Positions 1 through 6,630 of a stretch of DNA of 10,506 bases are shown here, one piece after another (within the stretch, counting starts at the first letter, position 1; the number at the start of each line of letters is the position of its first letter). Source of the stretch: CAG-103 sp045112425 (GTDB lineage: Bacteria; Bacillota; Clostridia; Oscillospirales; Oscillospiraceae). A program made the translations under genes and the position numbers. The DNA is taken from NCBI GenBank assembly GCA_045112425.1, contig JBGUHV010000171.1, positions 1 to 10,506 on the forward strand. Reading direction: 5' to 3'. The notes beneath the pieces are model-generated. The model did not search any database. It was not told the DNA's origin and saw only the letters and a list, made by a program, of their open reading frames with translations.

Positions 1-2
1 AA

Positions 3-17
3 GGGGAGGCGGAATAA
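3..17 (+). CDS. Possible 3' end of an upstream gene
   Basis: The frame starting at base 3 reads Gly-Glu-Ala-Glu and then TAA at 15-17, directly abutting the GTG of the next gene. That arrangement matches the tight packing of the rest of the operon, so this may be the last codons of a preceding cistron. In many Firmicutes the gene before dgkA is ybeY, but four residues cannot identify it. It could also be chance. Confidence 0.25.
   Translation, partial: GEAE
5..9 (+). promoter_or_regulatory. Ribosome binding site for the GTG start of dgkA
   Basis: GGAGG lies 8 bases before the GTG at 18. It supports a GTG start rather than the next in-frame ATG (residue 18), which would remove the conserved N-terminal amphipathic part of the DgkA fold. 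Confidence 0.75.
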
Positions 18-377
18 GTGCGGAAAAACAAGACCTTCTTAGAGAGCGTCCGCTGCGCCATCGCCGGCATGATCTTCGGCTTTCGCACGGAGAAGAACTT
101 CCGCATCTATCTCGGCATCTCCACGTTCTTCTTCATTGTGAACTGCCTCTGCCGTATCTCGCTCACGGAGCACATTCTGCTCATCATCTGCGTCGGCACG
201 GCGTTCTCCGCCGAGATGCTCAACACCGCCATCGAGCACCTGTGTGATCTCTATACGCCCGAGGAGCATCCGGAGATCCGCCGCATCAAGGATCTCGGCG
301 CCGCCGCCGTGCTCATGGCGGGCAATGCCTTTTTCATCATGGAGGGGATCTTCGTATGCCGCAGGCTCTTCTTCTGA
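18..377 (+). CDS. dgkA: Diacylglycerol kinase / undecaprenol kinase family, small integral-membrane lipid kinase
   Basis: This 119-residue protein has the usual length and layout of prokaryotic DgkA: an N-terminal amphipathic part followed by three membrane helices. The family signature is intact, with E66, N69, E73 and D77 in the block AEMLNTAIEHLCD. E25 occupies the equivalent of the second catalytic or metal-binding Glu, and KDLGAAAVLM follows as expected. The family transfers the ATP gamma-phosphate to a membrane lipid alcohol: diacylglycerol in E. coli, undecaprenol in several Gram-positives. The sequence does not decide the substrate. The GTG start is supported by a GGAGG 8 bases upstream. 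The 3' end overlaps the next gene by 22 bases. As first of four lipid head-group genes it would supply a lipid phosphate to the CTP transferase that follows. Family assignment is firm; substrate is open. Confidence 0.93.
   Translation: MRKNKTFLESVRCAIAGMIFGFRTEKNFRIYLGISTFFFIVNCLCRISLTEHILLIICVGTAFSAEMLNTAIEHLCDLYTPEEHPEIRRIKDLGAAAVLMAGNAFFIMEGIFVCRRLFF
341..347 (+). promoter_or_regulatory. Ribosome binding site deciding the start of the CarS-like gene
   Basis: GGAGGGG lies inside the end of dgkA, 8 bases before the ATG at 356. The next in-frame ATG at 389 has no comparable site, so 356 is the better start and the gene overlaps dgkA. Confidence 0.6.
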
Positions 378-955
378 CGATTCGGAACATGTACGTCAGT
401 ATGCTGCCGATTGTCTTCGGCGGTGTGCTGAACATGATTTTTGTCAAGACGCCGATTTACAAAAAGCACTGCGCGCCGATTGACCGCGGACAGGTCTGGC
501 GCGACGGAAAGCGCATCTTCGGTGACAATAAAACCTGGATCGGCTTCTGGTCGATGGTATTCTTCTGCATGGTCTCGCAGGTGTTCTGGGGCTGGGTCTG
601 CAGCCGCTCCGGCTGGAACGGGATCCATGATCTCTATCGGGTACGGGAAAACACCCTCGGTCTGAACGTCCTCACCGGCACGCTCTACGGCCTTGCCTAT
701 GCGCTCTTTGAGCTGCCGAACAGCTTTCTCAAGCGCCGGGTCGATATCCGCCCCGGCAAGACGGAGCGCTCCGCCGTCGGCGCGGTGTTCTTCGTCATCG
801 ACCAGATTGACTCCCTCATCGGCGTCATGCTGGTGCTCATGGCCTTTTCCGGCATCTCCTTCGGGCGCTATCTCGGCTATCTCGCCCTCGGCGCCGGAAC
901 GCACATCCTCGTGAATCTCATTTTATACTCGCTGCATATCAGAAAAAATCTATGA
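356..955 (+). CDS. CarS-like CTP-dependent CDP-lipid synthase (CDP-archaeol synthase family)
   Basis: A 199-residue multi-pass membrane protein with the motifs of the CDP-archaeol synthase (CarS, formerly DUF46) family. These are D43-x-G45 followed by DGKRIFGDNKTW (50-61), ELPNSFLKRR (119-128), and FFVIDQIDSLIG (145-156) with acidic D149 and D152 for metal binding. In archaea CarS uses CTP to turn digeranylgeranylglyceryl phosphate into CDP-archaeol; it is distantly related to bacterial CdsA. Bacterial homologues exist but most lack a tested substrate. Placed directly after a lipid kinase and directly before a CDP-alcohol phosphatidyltransferase, it most likely makes the CDP-activated lipid used by the next enzyme. 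Whether that lipid is ordinary phosphatidic acid or something unusual is not visible. It overlaps dgkA by 22 bases. Family call is strong; substrate is unknown. Confidence 0.88.
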   Translation: MPQALLLTIRNMYVSMLPIVFGGVLNMIFVKTPIYKKHCAPIDRGQVWRDGKRIFGDNKTWIGFWSMVFFCMVSQVFWGWVCSRSGWNGIHDLYRVRENTLGLNVLTGTLYGLAYALFELPNSFLKRRVDIRPGKTERSAVGAVFFVIDQIDSLIGVMLVLMAFSGISFGRYLGYLALGAGTHILVNLILYSLHIRKNL

Positions 956-957
956 TC

Positions 958-961
958 GGAG
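958..961 (+). promoter_or_regulatory. Ribosome binding site deciding the start of the phosphatidyltransferase
   Basis: GGAG sits 8 bases before the ATG at 970. The in-frame ATG at 952 overlaps the upstream stop in an ATGA, but has no Shine-Dalgarno-like bases in front of it, so 970 is preferred. Confidence 0.6.
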
Positions 962-969
962 ACAGAGAA

Positions 970-1569
970 ATGAAGAAACCGTTCATTGGCGTGTACAATC
1001 TCGCCAACTGCGTCACGATGCTCGGCATTGCCGCCGCCGTCGTCGGCGTCAGCTTCGCGGGCAATCCCCGTCTCGCGATGCTCATGCTCATCCTCGCCGG
1101 CGTGTGCGACATGTTCGACGGCCGCGTCGCGCGCATGTTTCCGCGTACGGAGCTTGAGAAAAAGTACGGCATTCAGCTCGATTCCTTCGCCGATACCGTC
1201 TCCTTCGTGATCTTCCCGGCGGTGTTTCTCATCGCCCAGAGCCGTACGGTCTGGACGGTGCTGGCTGCGATCCTGTATGTCTTCGCGGGCGTTACGCGCC
1301 TGTGCTGGTTCGACATCACGACCGACGGTCACACCAAGTATTTCAGCGGCATGCCGGTCACGACCATTGCGCTGTTTCTGCCGTTATGGTATGCCGTCGC
1401 GGCGCTCGCGCACTTCACGGTGCCGGTGCTCGCCGTCGCGCTGTCGCTGGTCGTCATGGCGGTGCTGTTTGTGGCCAACATCCGCGTCAAAAAGCCGACC
1501 GGCGCCGCCACCATCGTGCTCGCCGTCATCGGCCTTGCGATGCTGCTCGTGCTCCTGCTGGTCAAATGA
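970..1569 (+). CDS. pssA: CDP-alcohol phosphatidyltransferase, probable phosphatidylserine synthase (PssA type II)
   Basis: A 199-residue polytopic membrane protein carrying the CDP-alcohol phosphatidyltransferase signature: D47-x2-D50-G51-x2-A54-R55, then G67-x3-D71-x3-D75. The gap between AR and G is 11 residues, about three longer than in the classical motif. The family swaps the CMP of a CDP-lipid for an alcohol, using two metal ions held by these Asp residues. Serine as acceptor is inferred because phosphatidylserine decarboxylase follows at once. The start at 970 (MKKPFIGVYNL) is chosen for its ribosome binding site; a start at 952 would add six residues. The stop overlaps the psd start in ATGA. 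The CDP-lipid would come from the preceding CarS-like enzyme. An archaetidylserine-synthase-like role is possible, because that enzyme belongs to the same family. Confidence 0.87.
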   Translation: MKKPFIGVYNLANCVTMLGIAAAVVGVSFAGNPRLAMLMLILAGVCDMFDGRVARMFPRTELEKKYGIQLDSFADTVSFVIFPAVFLIAQSRTVWTVLAAILYVFAGVTRLCWFDITTDGHTKYFSGMPVTTIALFLPLWYAVAALAHFTVPVLAVALSLVVMAVLFVANIRVKKPTGAATIVLAVIGLAMLLVLLLVK

Positions 1570-2429
1570 AGATCTATCGCCGGGATACCGGCTCTTATGA
1601 GGAGGAGCGGGAGTTTCAGCAGGGTCTGCTCCGCGTGCTCTATGAAACCGCCCCGGGGCGCGTGCTCTTAAAGCTTGCGGTGCACCCCGCCGTCAGCCGT
1701 GCGTACGGACTGTATCAGCACAGCCCGCTCTCGAGAAAAAAGATCGTCGGCTTTGCCGAGCAGAACGGCATCGACCTCTCCGGCTGGAATGTCGATGCCT
1801 TCGGCAGCTTCAACGATTTCTTCACGCGGCAGCGCGTGAACCATACCTACGCCGCGTCCGATGAGCTCATCGCCGTGGCGGACAGCCGCCTCACGGCGTA
1901 CCCCGTCTCGGAGGATCTCAGACTGCGCATCAAGCACAGCGATTATACTCTCCGTGAGATTGTGGGGGAGGACATGCCGCTTGCGCCGTTTGCCGGCGGA
2001 ACCTGCCTTGTCTTCCGCCTCGCCGTGCAGGACTATCACCGCTACGTTTTTCCGGACAGCGGCGAGACGGCGAAGTCCGTTTCCATCCCCGGCGAGCTGC
2101 ACACGGTGCGCTCGATCTCGGAGCACTACCGCGTCTATGCGCGAAACCACCGCGTCTGCACCCTGCTGCAGACCGACCGCTTCGGCCCCATGCTGCAGGT
2201 CGAGGTCGGCGCGCTCATGGTCGGAAAGGTACATAACCACCCCGTCCGGCGCTTTTCGCGCATGCAGGAGAAGGGGTATTTCGAGTTCGGCGGCTCCACG
2301 ATTCTGCTGCTCGTGCCGCGAAACGTCGCCGTGGACGAAGACATTCTTGCGCGCACCCGCGAGGGCGTTGAGACGAAGGTTATCCTCGGCGATACGATTG
2401 GAAGAGAGAGGAAGGAAAAACAATGCTGA
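1566..2429 (+). CDS. psd: Phosphatidylserine decarboxylase proenzyme
   Basis: A 287-residue Psd proenzyme. Family marks are FNDFFTR (82-88), D106 in the position of the autocleavage Asp, DYHRY (156-160) and FGGST (241-245). The peptide bond before S244 is where self-cleavage would generate the pyruvoyl group, giving a large beta chain and a short alpha chain of about 44 residues. The enzyme decarboxylates phosphatidylserine to phosphatidylethanolamine at the membrane face. The start is the ATG in the ATGA overlap with pssA. No ribosome binding site is evident there, so translation is probably coupled. A longer reading frame extends back to 1302 but only as a shadow of pssA. Unusual: the second His of the classical DYHRxH element is Val161 here, which may mark a clostridial subfamily. 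Confidence 0.92.
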   Translation: MKIYRRDTGSYEEEREFQQGLLRVLYETAPGRVLLKLAVHPAVSRAYGLYQHSPLSRKKIVGFAEQNGIDLSGWNVDAFGSFNDFFTRQRVNHTYAASDELIAVADSRLTAYPVSEDLRLRIKHSDYTLREIVGEDMPLAPFAGGTCLVFRLAVQDYHRYVFPDSGETAKSVSIPGELHTVRSISEHYRVYARNHRVCTLLQTDRFGPMLQVEVGALMVGKVHNHPVRRFSRMQEKGYFEFGGSTILLLVPRNVAVDEDILARTREGVETKVILGDTIGRERKEKQC

Positions 2430-3358
2430 AACGACTGAACATCTACTTCAAGGAGATGTACCCCATTCTGCCGCGCCTCGGCCTCGGCTATCTGATCGCG
2501 GCGGAGATCTATTTCATCGTTCTCCTGAACCACGGCGTCACCTGGGATATCATCGCGCCGCACCTCGGCATTCAGGAGCTGGTGCTCGGCTTCACAGTGT
2601 TCAGCTTTCTGTGCTGGCTGCGCATTGCGGATGATTTCAAGGACTATGAGCTCGACTGCCGTCTCTTTGCGCACCGTCCGCTGCCCTCCGGCCGCGTCAC
2701 GAAGAAGGATCTGAAGATCTTCCTGTGCATCCTCATCCCGGTCACGCTGCTGCTGAACCTGATCTTCATGAACAACTTCCTCTTCTGTGTGATCCTCTAT
2801 ACCTACGGCTCGCTCATGGCCATCTGGTTCTTCCAGAAGTATAAGATCCAGAAGTCGCTGCCCCTCGCGCTCGTGACGCACAACCCCGTGCAGTTCATCA
2901 TGAACATCTATATCATCTCGTTCACGATCATCAAGTACAACGCGATCCTGCCCGAGACCGACAAGATCCCCGCGGTCGATCTCATCAACGCCTTTGCCTG
3001 CTTCACGCTCTATTTCCCGGCGCTCTACTGGGAGGTCTCCCGCAAGATCCGCGCCCCGCAGGACGAGACCGAGTACGTCACCTATTCCAAGCTCTTCGGC
3101 TACAAGAAGGCCGCGAACTTCGCGCTTTTCGTCATCCTGCTCGATATCACGACGAACTTCGTCCTCGTCTGGAACCTCAATAAGATCAGCGTCGCGGTGC
3201 TGGCGCTCCTCGTCGGCTGGATGACCTGGACCTTCCAGCGCTTCAAGGCCGATCCGACGCGCTTTAAGCTCGTCACCAAGGTGGAGAACTACACCTATCT
3301 GCAGGAGCTGACCATGATCGCCACGATTGTCGTCTTCCTCATCGTGGGCAAGATCTGA
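2423..3358 (+). CDS. UbiA-superfamily membrane prenyltransferase, substrate unknown
   Basis: A 311-residue polytopic membrane protein with about eight or nine hydrophobic segments. The first UbiA Asp-rich motif is recognisable as D70-D71-x2-D74-x3-D78, with Asp where Asn is usual, followed by HRPLPSG (84-90), a close match to the family's RPLPSG. The second canonical Asp motif is not obvious. The equivalent loop reads EVSRKIRAPQDE (204-215) and leads to YSKLFG (221-226), a pattern I associate with a divergent bacterial UbiA branch. Superfamily members move a polyprenyl group from its diphosphate to an aromatic or lipid acceptor; the archaeal branch makes digeranylgeranylglyceryl phosphate. 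The ATG overlaps the psd stop by 7 bases and is preceded by AGGAAGGA. The operon suggests a lipid acceptor, but neither donor nor acceptor can be read from the sequence. Confidence 0.8.
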   Translation: MLKRLNIYFKEMYPILPRLGLGYLIAAEIYFIVLLNHGVTWDIIAPHLGIQELVLGFTVFSFLCWLRIADDFKDYELDCRLFAHRPLPSGRVTKKDLKIFLCILIPVTLLLNLIFMNNFLFCVILYTYGSLMAIWFFQKYKIQKSLPLALVTHNPVQFIMNIYIISFTIIKYNAILPETDKIPAVDLINAFACFTLYFPALYWEVSRKIRAPQDETEYVTYSKLFGYKKAANFALFVILLDITTNFVLVWNLNKISVAVLALLVGWMTWTFQRFKADPTRFKLVTKVENYTYLQELTMIATIVVFLIVGKI

Positions 3359-3360
3359 TC

Positions 3361-5559
3361 ATGAAGGCAGACAATCTCGCGCTGATGCGCGCCCACGGCC
3401 TTCCGGTGCCGGAATTCGCCGTGTTTCACCGAAATGAACCCATCCGCCTCGATTTTTCCGGGGCGGAGTGTTTTGCTGTCCGCTCCTCCTTCGACGCCGA
3501 GGATTCCGCCGCCCATTCCTTCGCCGGGCAGTTCGATACGCTGCTGAACGTGCAGCGCGCCGATGTGCCGCAGGCGGTAGAGCGCGTGCGCGAGAGCTAT
3601 GCCTCCGGCGCGGCGGAATATGCCAAAGCGCACGGCATGGCGCTCGCGGACTCTGCCGACGCGCCCGTCATCGTGCAGGCGATGGTGCCGTCGGAGGTTT
3701 CCGGCGTGCTCTTCACCTCCAACCCGACGGGGCTGTTAAACGAGCTTGTCATCGTCGTGGGCAGCGGCCTCGGAAACGCCGTCGTGGAGGATCGCGCGGA
3801 CGTCACGACCTATTACTACCACAAGGACGACGAGCTCTATTACTTCGAGCGCGCGAAGGATTCGCCCCTGCTGAGCGACGCCGTGCTCGAGCGGCTCGTC
3901 TCGCTCGGTCTTGAGACGGAGCGCCTCTTCGGCGCGCCGACGGACGTGGAGTACGCCGTGAGCGCCGGAGAGGTCTATCTCCTGCAGGCGCGCCCGATCA
4001 CGACGCTCTCGCAGGAAACGCCCATCGTGCTCGATAACTCCAACATCGTCGAGAGCTATCCGGATCTCACGCTCCCGCTCACGCAGAGCTTCGTCAAGGA
4101 GCTGTATTATCTCATCTTCAAGGCGCTGCTCGAGGAGACCACGCACCACAGCCCGATCCTGCAGGAGCTCGAACCCGAGGTGCGAAACATGGTCGATATG
4201 TGCAACGGCCGCGTCTATTACCGCATCAGCAGCTGGTACGGCGTGCTGCGCCTGCTGCCGTTTTCCGAGCGGTTTATCCGCATGTGGCAGCAGATGCTCG
4301 GCGTGCAGAACAAAACCGTCTCCTCCGCGGCTCGGCGCATCCCGCTGCGCGTGAAGCTCACGATGACGGGCGCGCTTCTCCGCTGCCTGCTGCAGACGCC
4401 CCGGCGCATGGACGAGCTCGGCGCGTTCTATGCAGACTTTGAAAAGCGCACGCTCGCGCGCATCTCCGACCTGCTCTCAAAGCCCGGGCCGGAGCAGATT
4501 CCGGCGCTGATTTCCGTCTATCGGGATATGCAGCGTGAGGTGCTGCCCAAGTGGCACGTCACGCTCATCAACGACATGTACGCCTTCATGTTCACCTATC
4601 TCGCCGGGGCGCGCAGCAAATCCGCCCTCGCCGATATCCGCAATCTCGAGAGCATGAAGCCCGTTCAGGCCATCAAGGCTCTTGCCGAGCTCTGCCGCGA
4701 GACGGGCTTTGAAAGCGAGCGCTATCAGAGCGCAAAGGCGGCGTTCATCCGCGAATACGGCGACCGCTGCCTCGGCGAGCTCAAGCTCGAAACCCATACC
4801 TACCGTACGCATCCCGAGCTGGTGGACGAATTCGTTCGAGGCCGGCTCCAGAAGCCGCCGAAGCCGAAGAAGCCGGCGCCGGAGGCCCGGCCGAAGGACA
4901 GCTTCCTCGTCCGCCACGCCAAGCTCGGCATTTATAACCGCGAGCGCTCGCGCATGAACCGCACGCGCCTGTTCGGCATGGCGCGCACGATCTTCCGCAC
5001 CGTCGGCGAGGAGCTGCAGAGAGAGGGCTTCCTTGACGCCGCCGAGGACGTGTTCTATCTCACGATTCCCGAGCTCGAGGCAGGCAGCCCCGAGCGCTAC
5101 CGCGCGCTCGTCGAGCAGCGGAAGGCGGATTACGCCATGTTTGCCGTGCTCCCGCCCTACAGCCGCCTCATCTTCGACGGGGAGATCCGCAGCAAGCGCG
5201 TGCAGAACGCGCAGTTCGACCTCCTCCACAAGGCGGACGTCCTCACGGGCATTTCCTCCTCCATCGGCACCGTCACGGGCGAGGCCGTCGTCATCACGGA
5301 GCCGAGCCTCTCCATCGACACGCACGATAAGATTCTCGTCACGCGCAGCACCGATCCCGGCTGGGTGTTCCTCATCGAAAACGCCAAGGGCATCATTGCA
5401 GAAAAGGGGTCGCTCCTGAGCCATACCGCCATCATCACGCGCGAGCTGCACAAGCCCTCCATGGTCAACGTCCGCGACGCCACCAAGCGCATCCGCACCG
5501 GCGACCTGGTGGAGCTGGATGCGGCCAGCGGCGTCATTCGCATTCTGCAGGAGGCGTAA
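3361..5559 (+). CDS. PEP-synthase-like dikinase (ATP-grasp plus phosphohistidine swivel domain), unknown substrate
   Basis: A 732-residue soluble protein. Residues 1 to about 220 form the ATP-grasp domain of PEP synthase type: LPVPEF near the N-terminus, VRSS (40-43), FAGQFDTLLNV (54-64), SGVLFTSNP, and LLQARPIT at the end. The middle (about 220-630) is helical and family-specific, interrupted near 499-513 by a Pro/Lys-rich linker. The last 100 residues are the mobile phosphohistidine domain with GSLLSHTAIITRE; H688 is the expected phosphocarrier. The large TIM-barrel PEP/pyruvate-binding domain of PpsA and PPDK is absent. The architecture therefore resembles rifampicin phosphotransferase, which splits ATP to AMP and phosphate while phosphorylating another molecule. 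The acceptor here is unknown. The gene begins 2 bases after the UbiA stop and abuts the next gene, so it probably acts in the same pathway. The classical GGKG near the N-terminus is trimmed. Confidence 0.82.
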   Translation: MKADNLALMRAHGLPVPEFAVFHRNEPIRLDFSGAECFAVRSSFDAEDSAAHSFAGQFDTLLNVQRADVPQAVERVRESYASGAAEYAKAHGMALADSADAPVIVQAMVPSEVSGVLFTSNPTGLLNELVIVVGSGLGNAVVEDRADVTTYYYHKDDELYYFERAKDSPLLSDAVLERLVSLGLETERLFGAPTDVEYAVSAGEVYLLQARPITTLSQETPIVLDNSNIVESYPDLTLPLTQSFVKELYYLIFKALLEETTHHSPILQELEPEVRNMVDMCNGRVYYRISSWYGVLRLLPFSERFIRMWQQMLGVQNKTVSSAARRIPLRVKLTMTGALLRCLLQTPRRMDELGAFYADFEKRTLARISDLLSKPGPEQIPALISVYRDMQREVLPKWHVTLINDMYAFMFTYLAGARSKSALADIRNLESMKPVQAIKALAELCRETGFESERYQSAKAAFIREYGDRCLGELKLETHTYRTHPELVDEFVRGRLQKPPKPKKPAPEARPKDSFLVRHAKLGIYNRERSRMNRTRLFGMARTIFRTVGEELQREGFLDAAEDVFYLTIPELEAGSPERYRALVEQRKADYAMFAVLPPYSRLIFDGEIRSKRVQNAQFDLLHKADVLTGISSSIGTVTGEAVVITEPSLSIDTHDKILVTRSTDPGWVFLIENAKGIIAEKGSLLSHTAIITRELHKPSMVNVRDATKRIRTGDLVELDAASGVIRILQEA
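5549..5554 (+). promoter_or_regulatory. Strong ribosome binding site for the GNAT-like gene
   Basis: AGGAGG within the last codons of the dikinase gene lies 5 bases before the ATG at 5560. It is the best internal site of the operon and allows re-initiation at the abutting stop/start TAAATG. Confidence 0.7.
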
Positions 5560-6630
5560 ATGCTGACTCTCTATTCCAAAAACGATTCGTATCTCCGCCG
5601 CCGCTTTCTCGCGCTGCCGCCCGAGCTCTATCCGCCCGAGCGCAGAGTGCAGGAGCCGAAGACCGAGCGGCAGCTGCTCGAGGGCAGGCACCCGCTGAGC
5701 CCCTGCTTCGAGGTTTATCCCTTCCTCGCGCTGGACGCCGATCGTCCGGTCGCCCGCTGCCTGCTCACGGTCTATCCGGAGGACGACGCGGGCTACGTCG
5801 GCTTCTTCGAGAGCGAGGATCGTGCTGACGCAGCCGCCCTCGTGCTGAATGCGGCGTATGAGCAGGCAAAGCGCCTCGGCAAGCGCCGTCTCGTCGGGCC
5901 GTATAACGCCTCGTTCTGGATCGGATACCGCTTCAAGAGCAAAAACTTCCGCGATTATTTCACGGGCGAGCCCTGCAACCGACCGTATTATCCCCGCCTC
6001 TGGGAGCGCTGCGGCTTTGCGGTCACGGATCATTATTATTCCAACCACATGCGCGTGCCGACCGCCGCGGACGTCAGCCGCAAGGCGGTCAAGCGCCTCG
6101 AGCAGTTTCGCGCGAGCGGCTATGAATTCCGAAATCCGACCTTCGCCACGTTCGACACCTGCCTGCGGGAGATCTACCATCTCCTCACGGCGCTCTATGC
6201 GACGTTTCCGGGCTATAAGCCCATCACGGAGGCGCAGTTTGTCGCGCTCTACGGCTCGCTGCGCTATGTCGTCGATTTTGAGATGGTGAAGCTCGCCTAC
6301 AAGGACGAACAGCTCGCGGCCTTCGTCATCTGCGTGCCGAACTACGGCGTACACACGGCGGGAAAGATTACGCTGCGGGATCTCCGGGAAATCCTCCGCG
6401 TCCGCCGCTGCCCGACGGAGTATTCCATCCCGTACATGGGCGTCTCGCCCGAGCATGCCGGTCTCGGCAACGCGCTCTCGGAGCTCTTAAAGCAGGATCT
6501 TGCGCGCAAAAACTGCACCAGCATCAGCGCCCTCATTCACGACGGCAAGGTCTCCGGCGGGTTTTACAAGATGCTGCTCACGCATCAGTCCGAATATGTG
6601 CTCATGGAGCGGGTGATTGCGGATGACTGA
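5560..6630 (+). CDS. GNAT-fold acyltransferase-like protein (YghO-like, two GNAT halves)
   Basis: A 356-residue soluble protein. The N-terminal half has the pattern of the YghO-like GNAT group: YVGFFESEDRADAA (79-92), a helix, LVGPYNASFW (111-120), and NRPYYPRLWERCGF (140-153). The C-terminal half has a more classical acetyl-CoA pyrophosphate loop, GVSPEHAGLGNAL (294-306), and ends like a GNAT core with SGGFYKMLL (332-340). It may transfer an acyl or aminoacyl group to an amine or hydroxyl, but I recognise no characterised homologue and will not name a substrate. The start abuts the dikinase stop without a spacer and has a good ribosome binding site. It overlaps the next gene by 8 bases. In this operon an acyl transfer to a lipid head group or its precursor is conceivable; that is inference only. 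Confidence 0.68.
   Translation: MLTLYSKNDSYLRRRFLALPPELYPPERRVQEPKTERQLLEGRHPLSPCFEVYPFLALDADRPVARCLLTVYPEDDAGYVGFFESEDRADAAALVLNAAYEQAKRLGKRRLVGPYNASFWIGYRFKSKNFRDYFTGEPCNRPYYPRLWERCGFAVTDHYYSNHMRVPTAADVSRKAVKRLEQFRASGYEFRNPTFATFDTCLREIYHLLTALYATFPGYKPITEAQFVALYGSLRYVVDFEMVKLAYKDEQLAAFVICVPNYGVHTAGKITLRDLREILRVRRCPTEYSIPYMGVSPEHAGLGNALSELLKQDLARKNCTSISALIHDGKVSGGFYKMLLTHQSEYVLMERVIADD

Noticed and set aside
952..969. ATG at 952 as the pssA start
   Set aside because: No ribosome binding site precedes it, whereas the ATG at 970 has GGAG at the right distance. It remains possible by translational coupling through the ATGA overlap.
1302..1565. A longer N-terminus for Psd from an ATG at 1302
   Set aside because: The extra stretch is an out-of-frame reading of pssA, rich in Arg, His and Ala. 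The ATGA overlap start at 1566 gives the normal Psd length.
18..3358. A complete archaeal ether-lipid pathway transferred into a bacterium
   Set aside because: Only CarS-like and UbiA-like members are present. No glycerol-1-phosphate dehydrogenase, GGGP synthase or reductase is in the window, and base composition matches the neighbours.
4477..6456. A 659-codon open frame on the minus strand across the dikinase and GNAT genes
   Set aside because: It is the antisense shadow of two well-supported genes in GC-rich DNA. It has no family motifs, a biased Arg/Glu/Ala composition, and crosses a real gene boundary.
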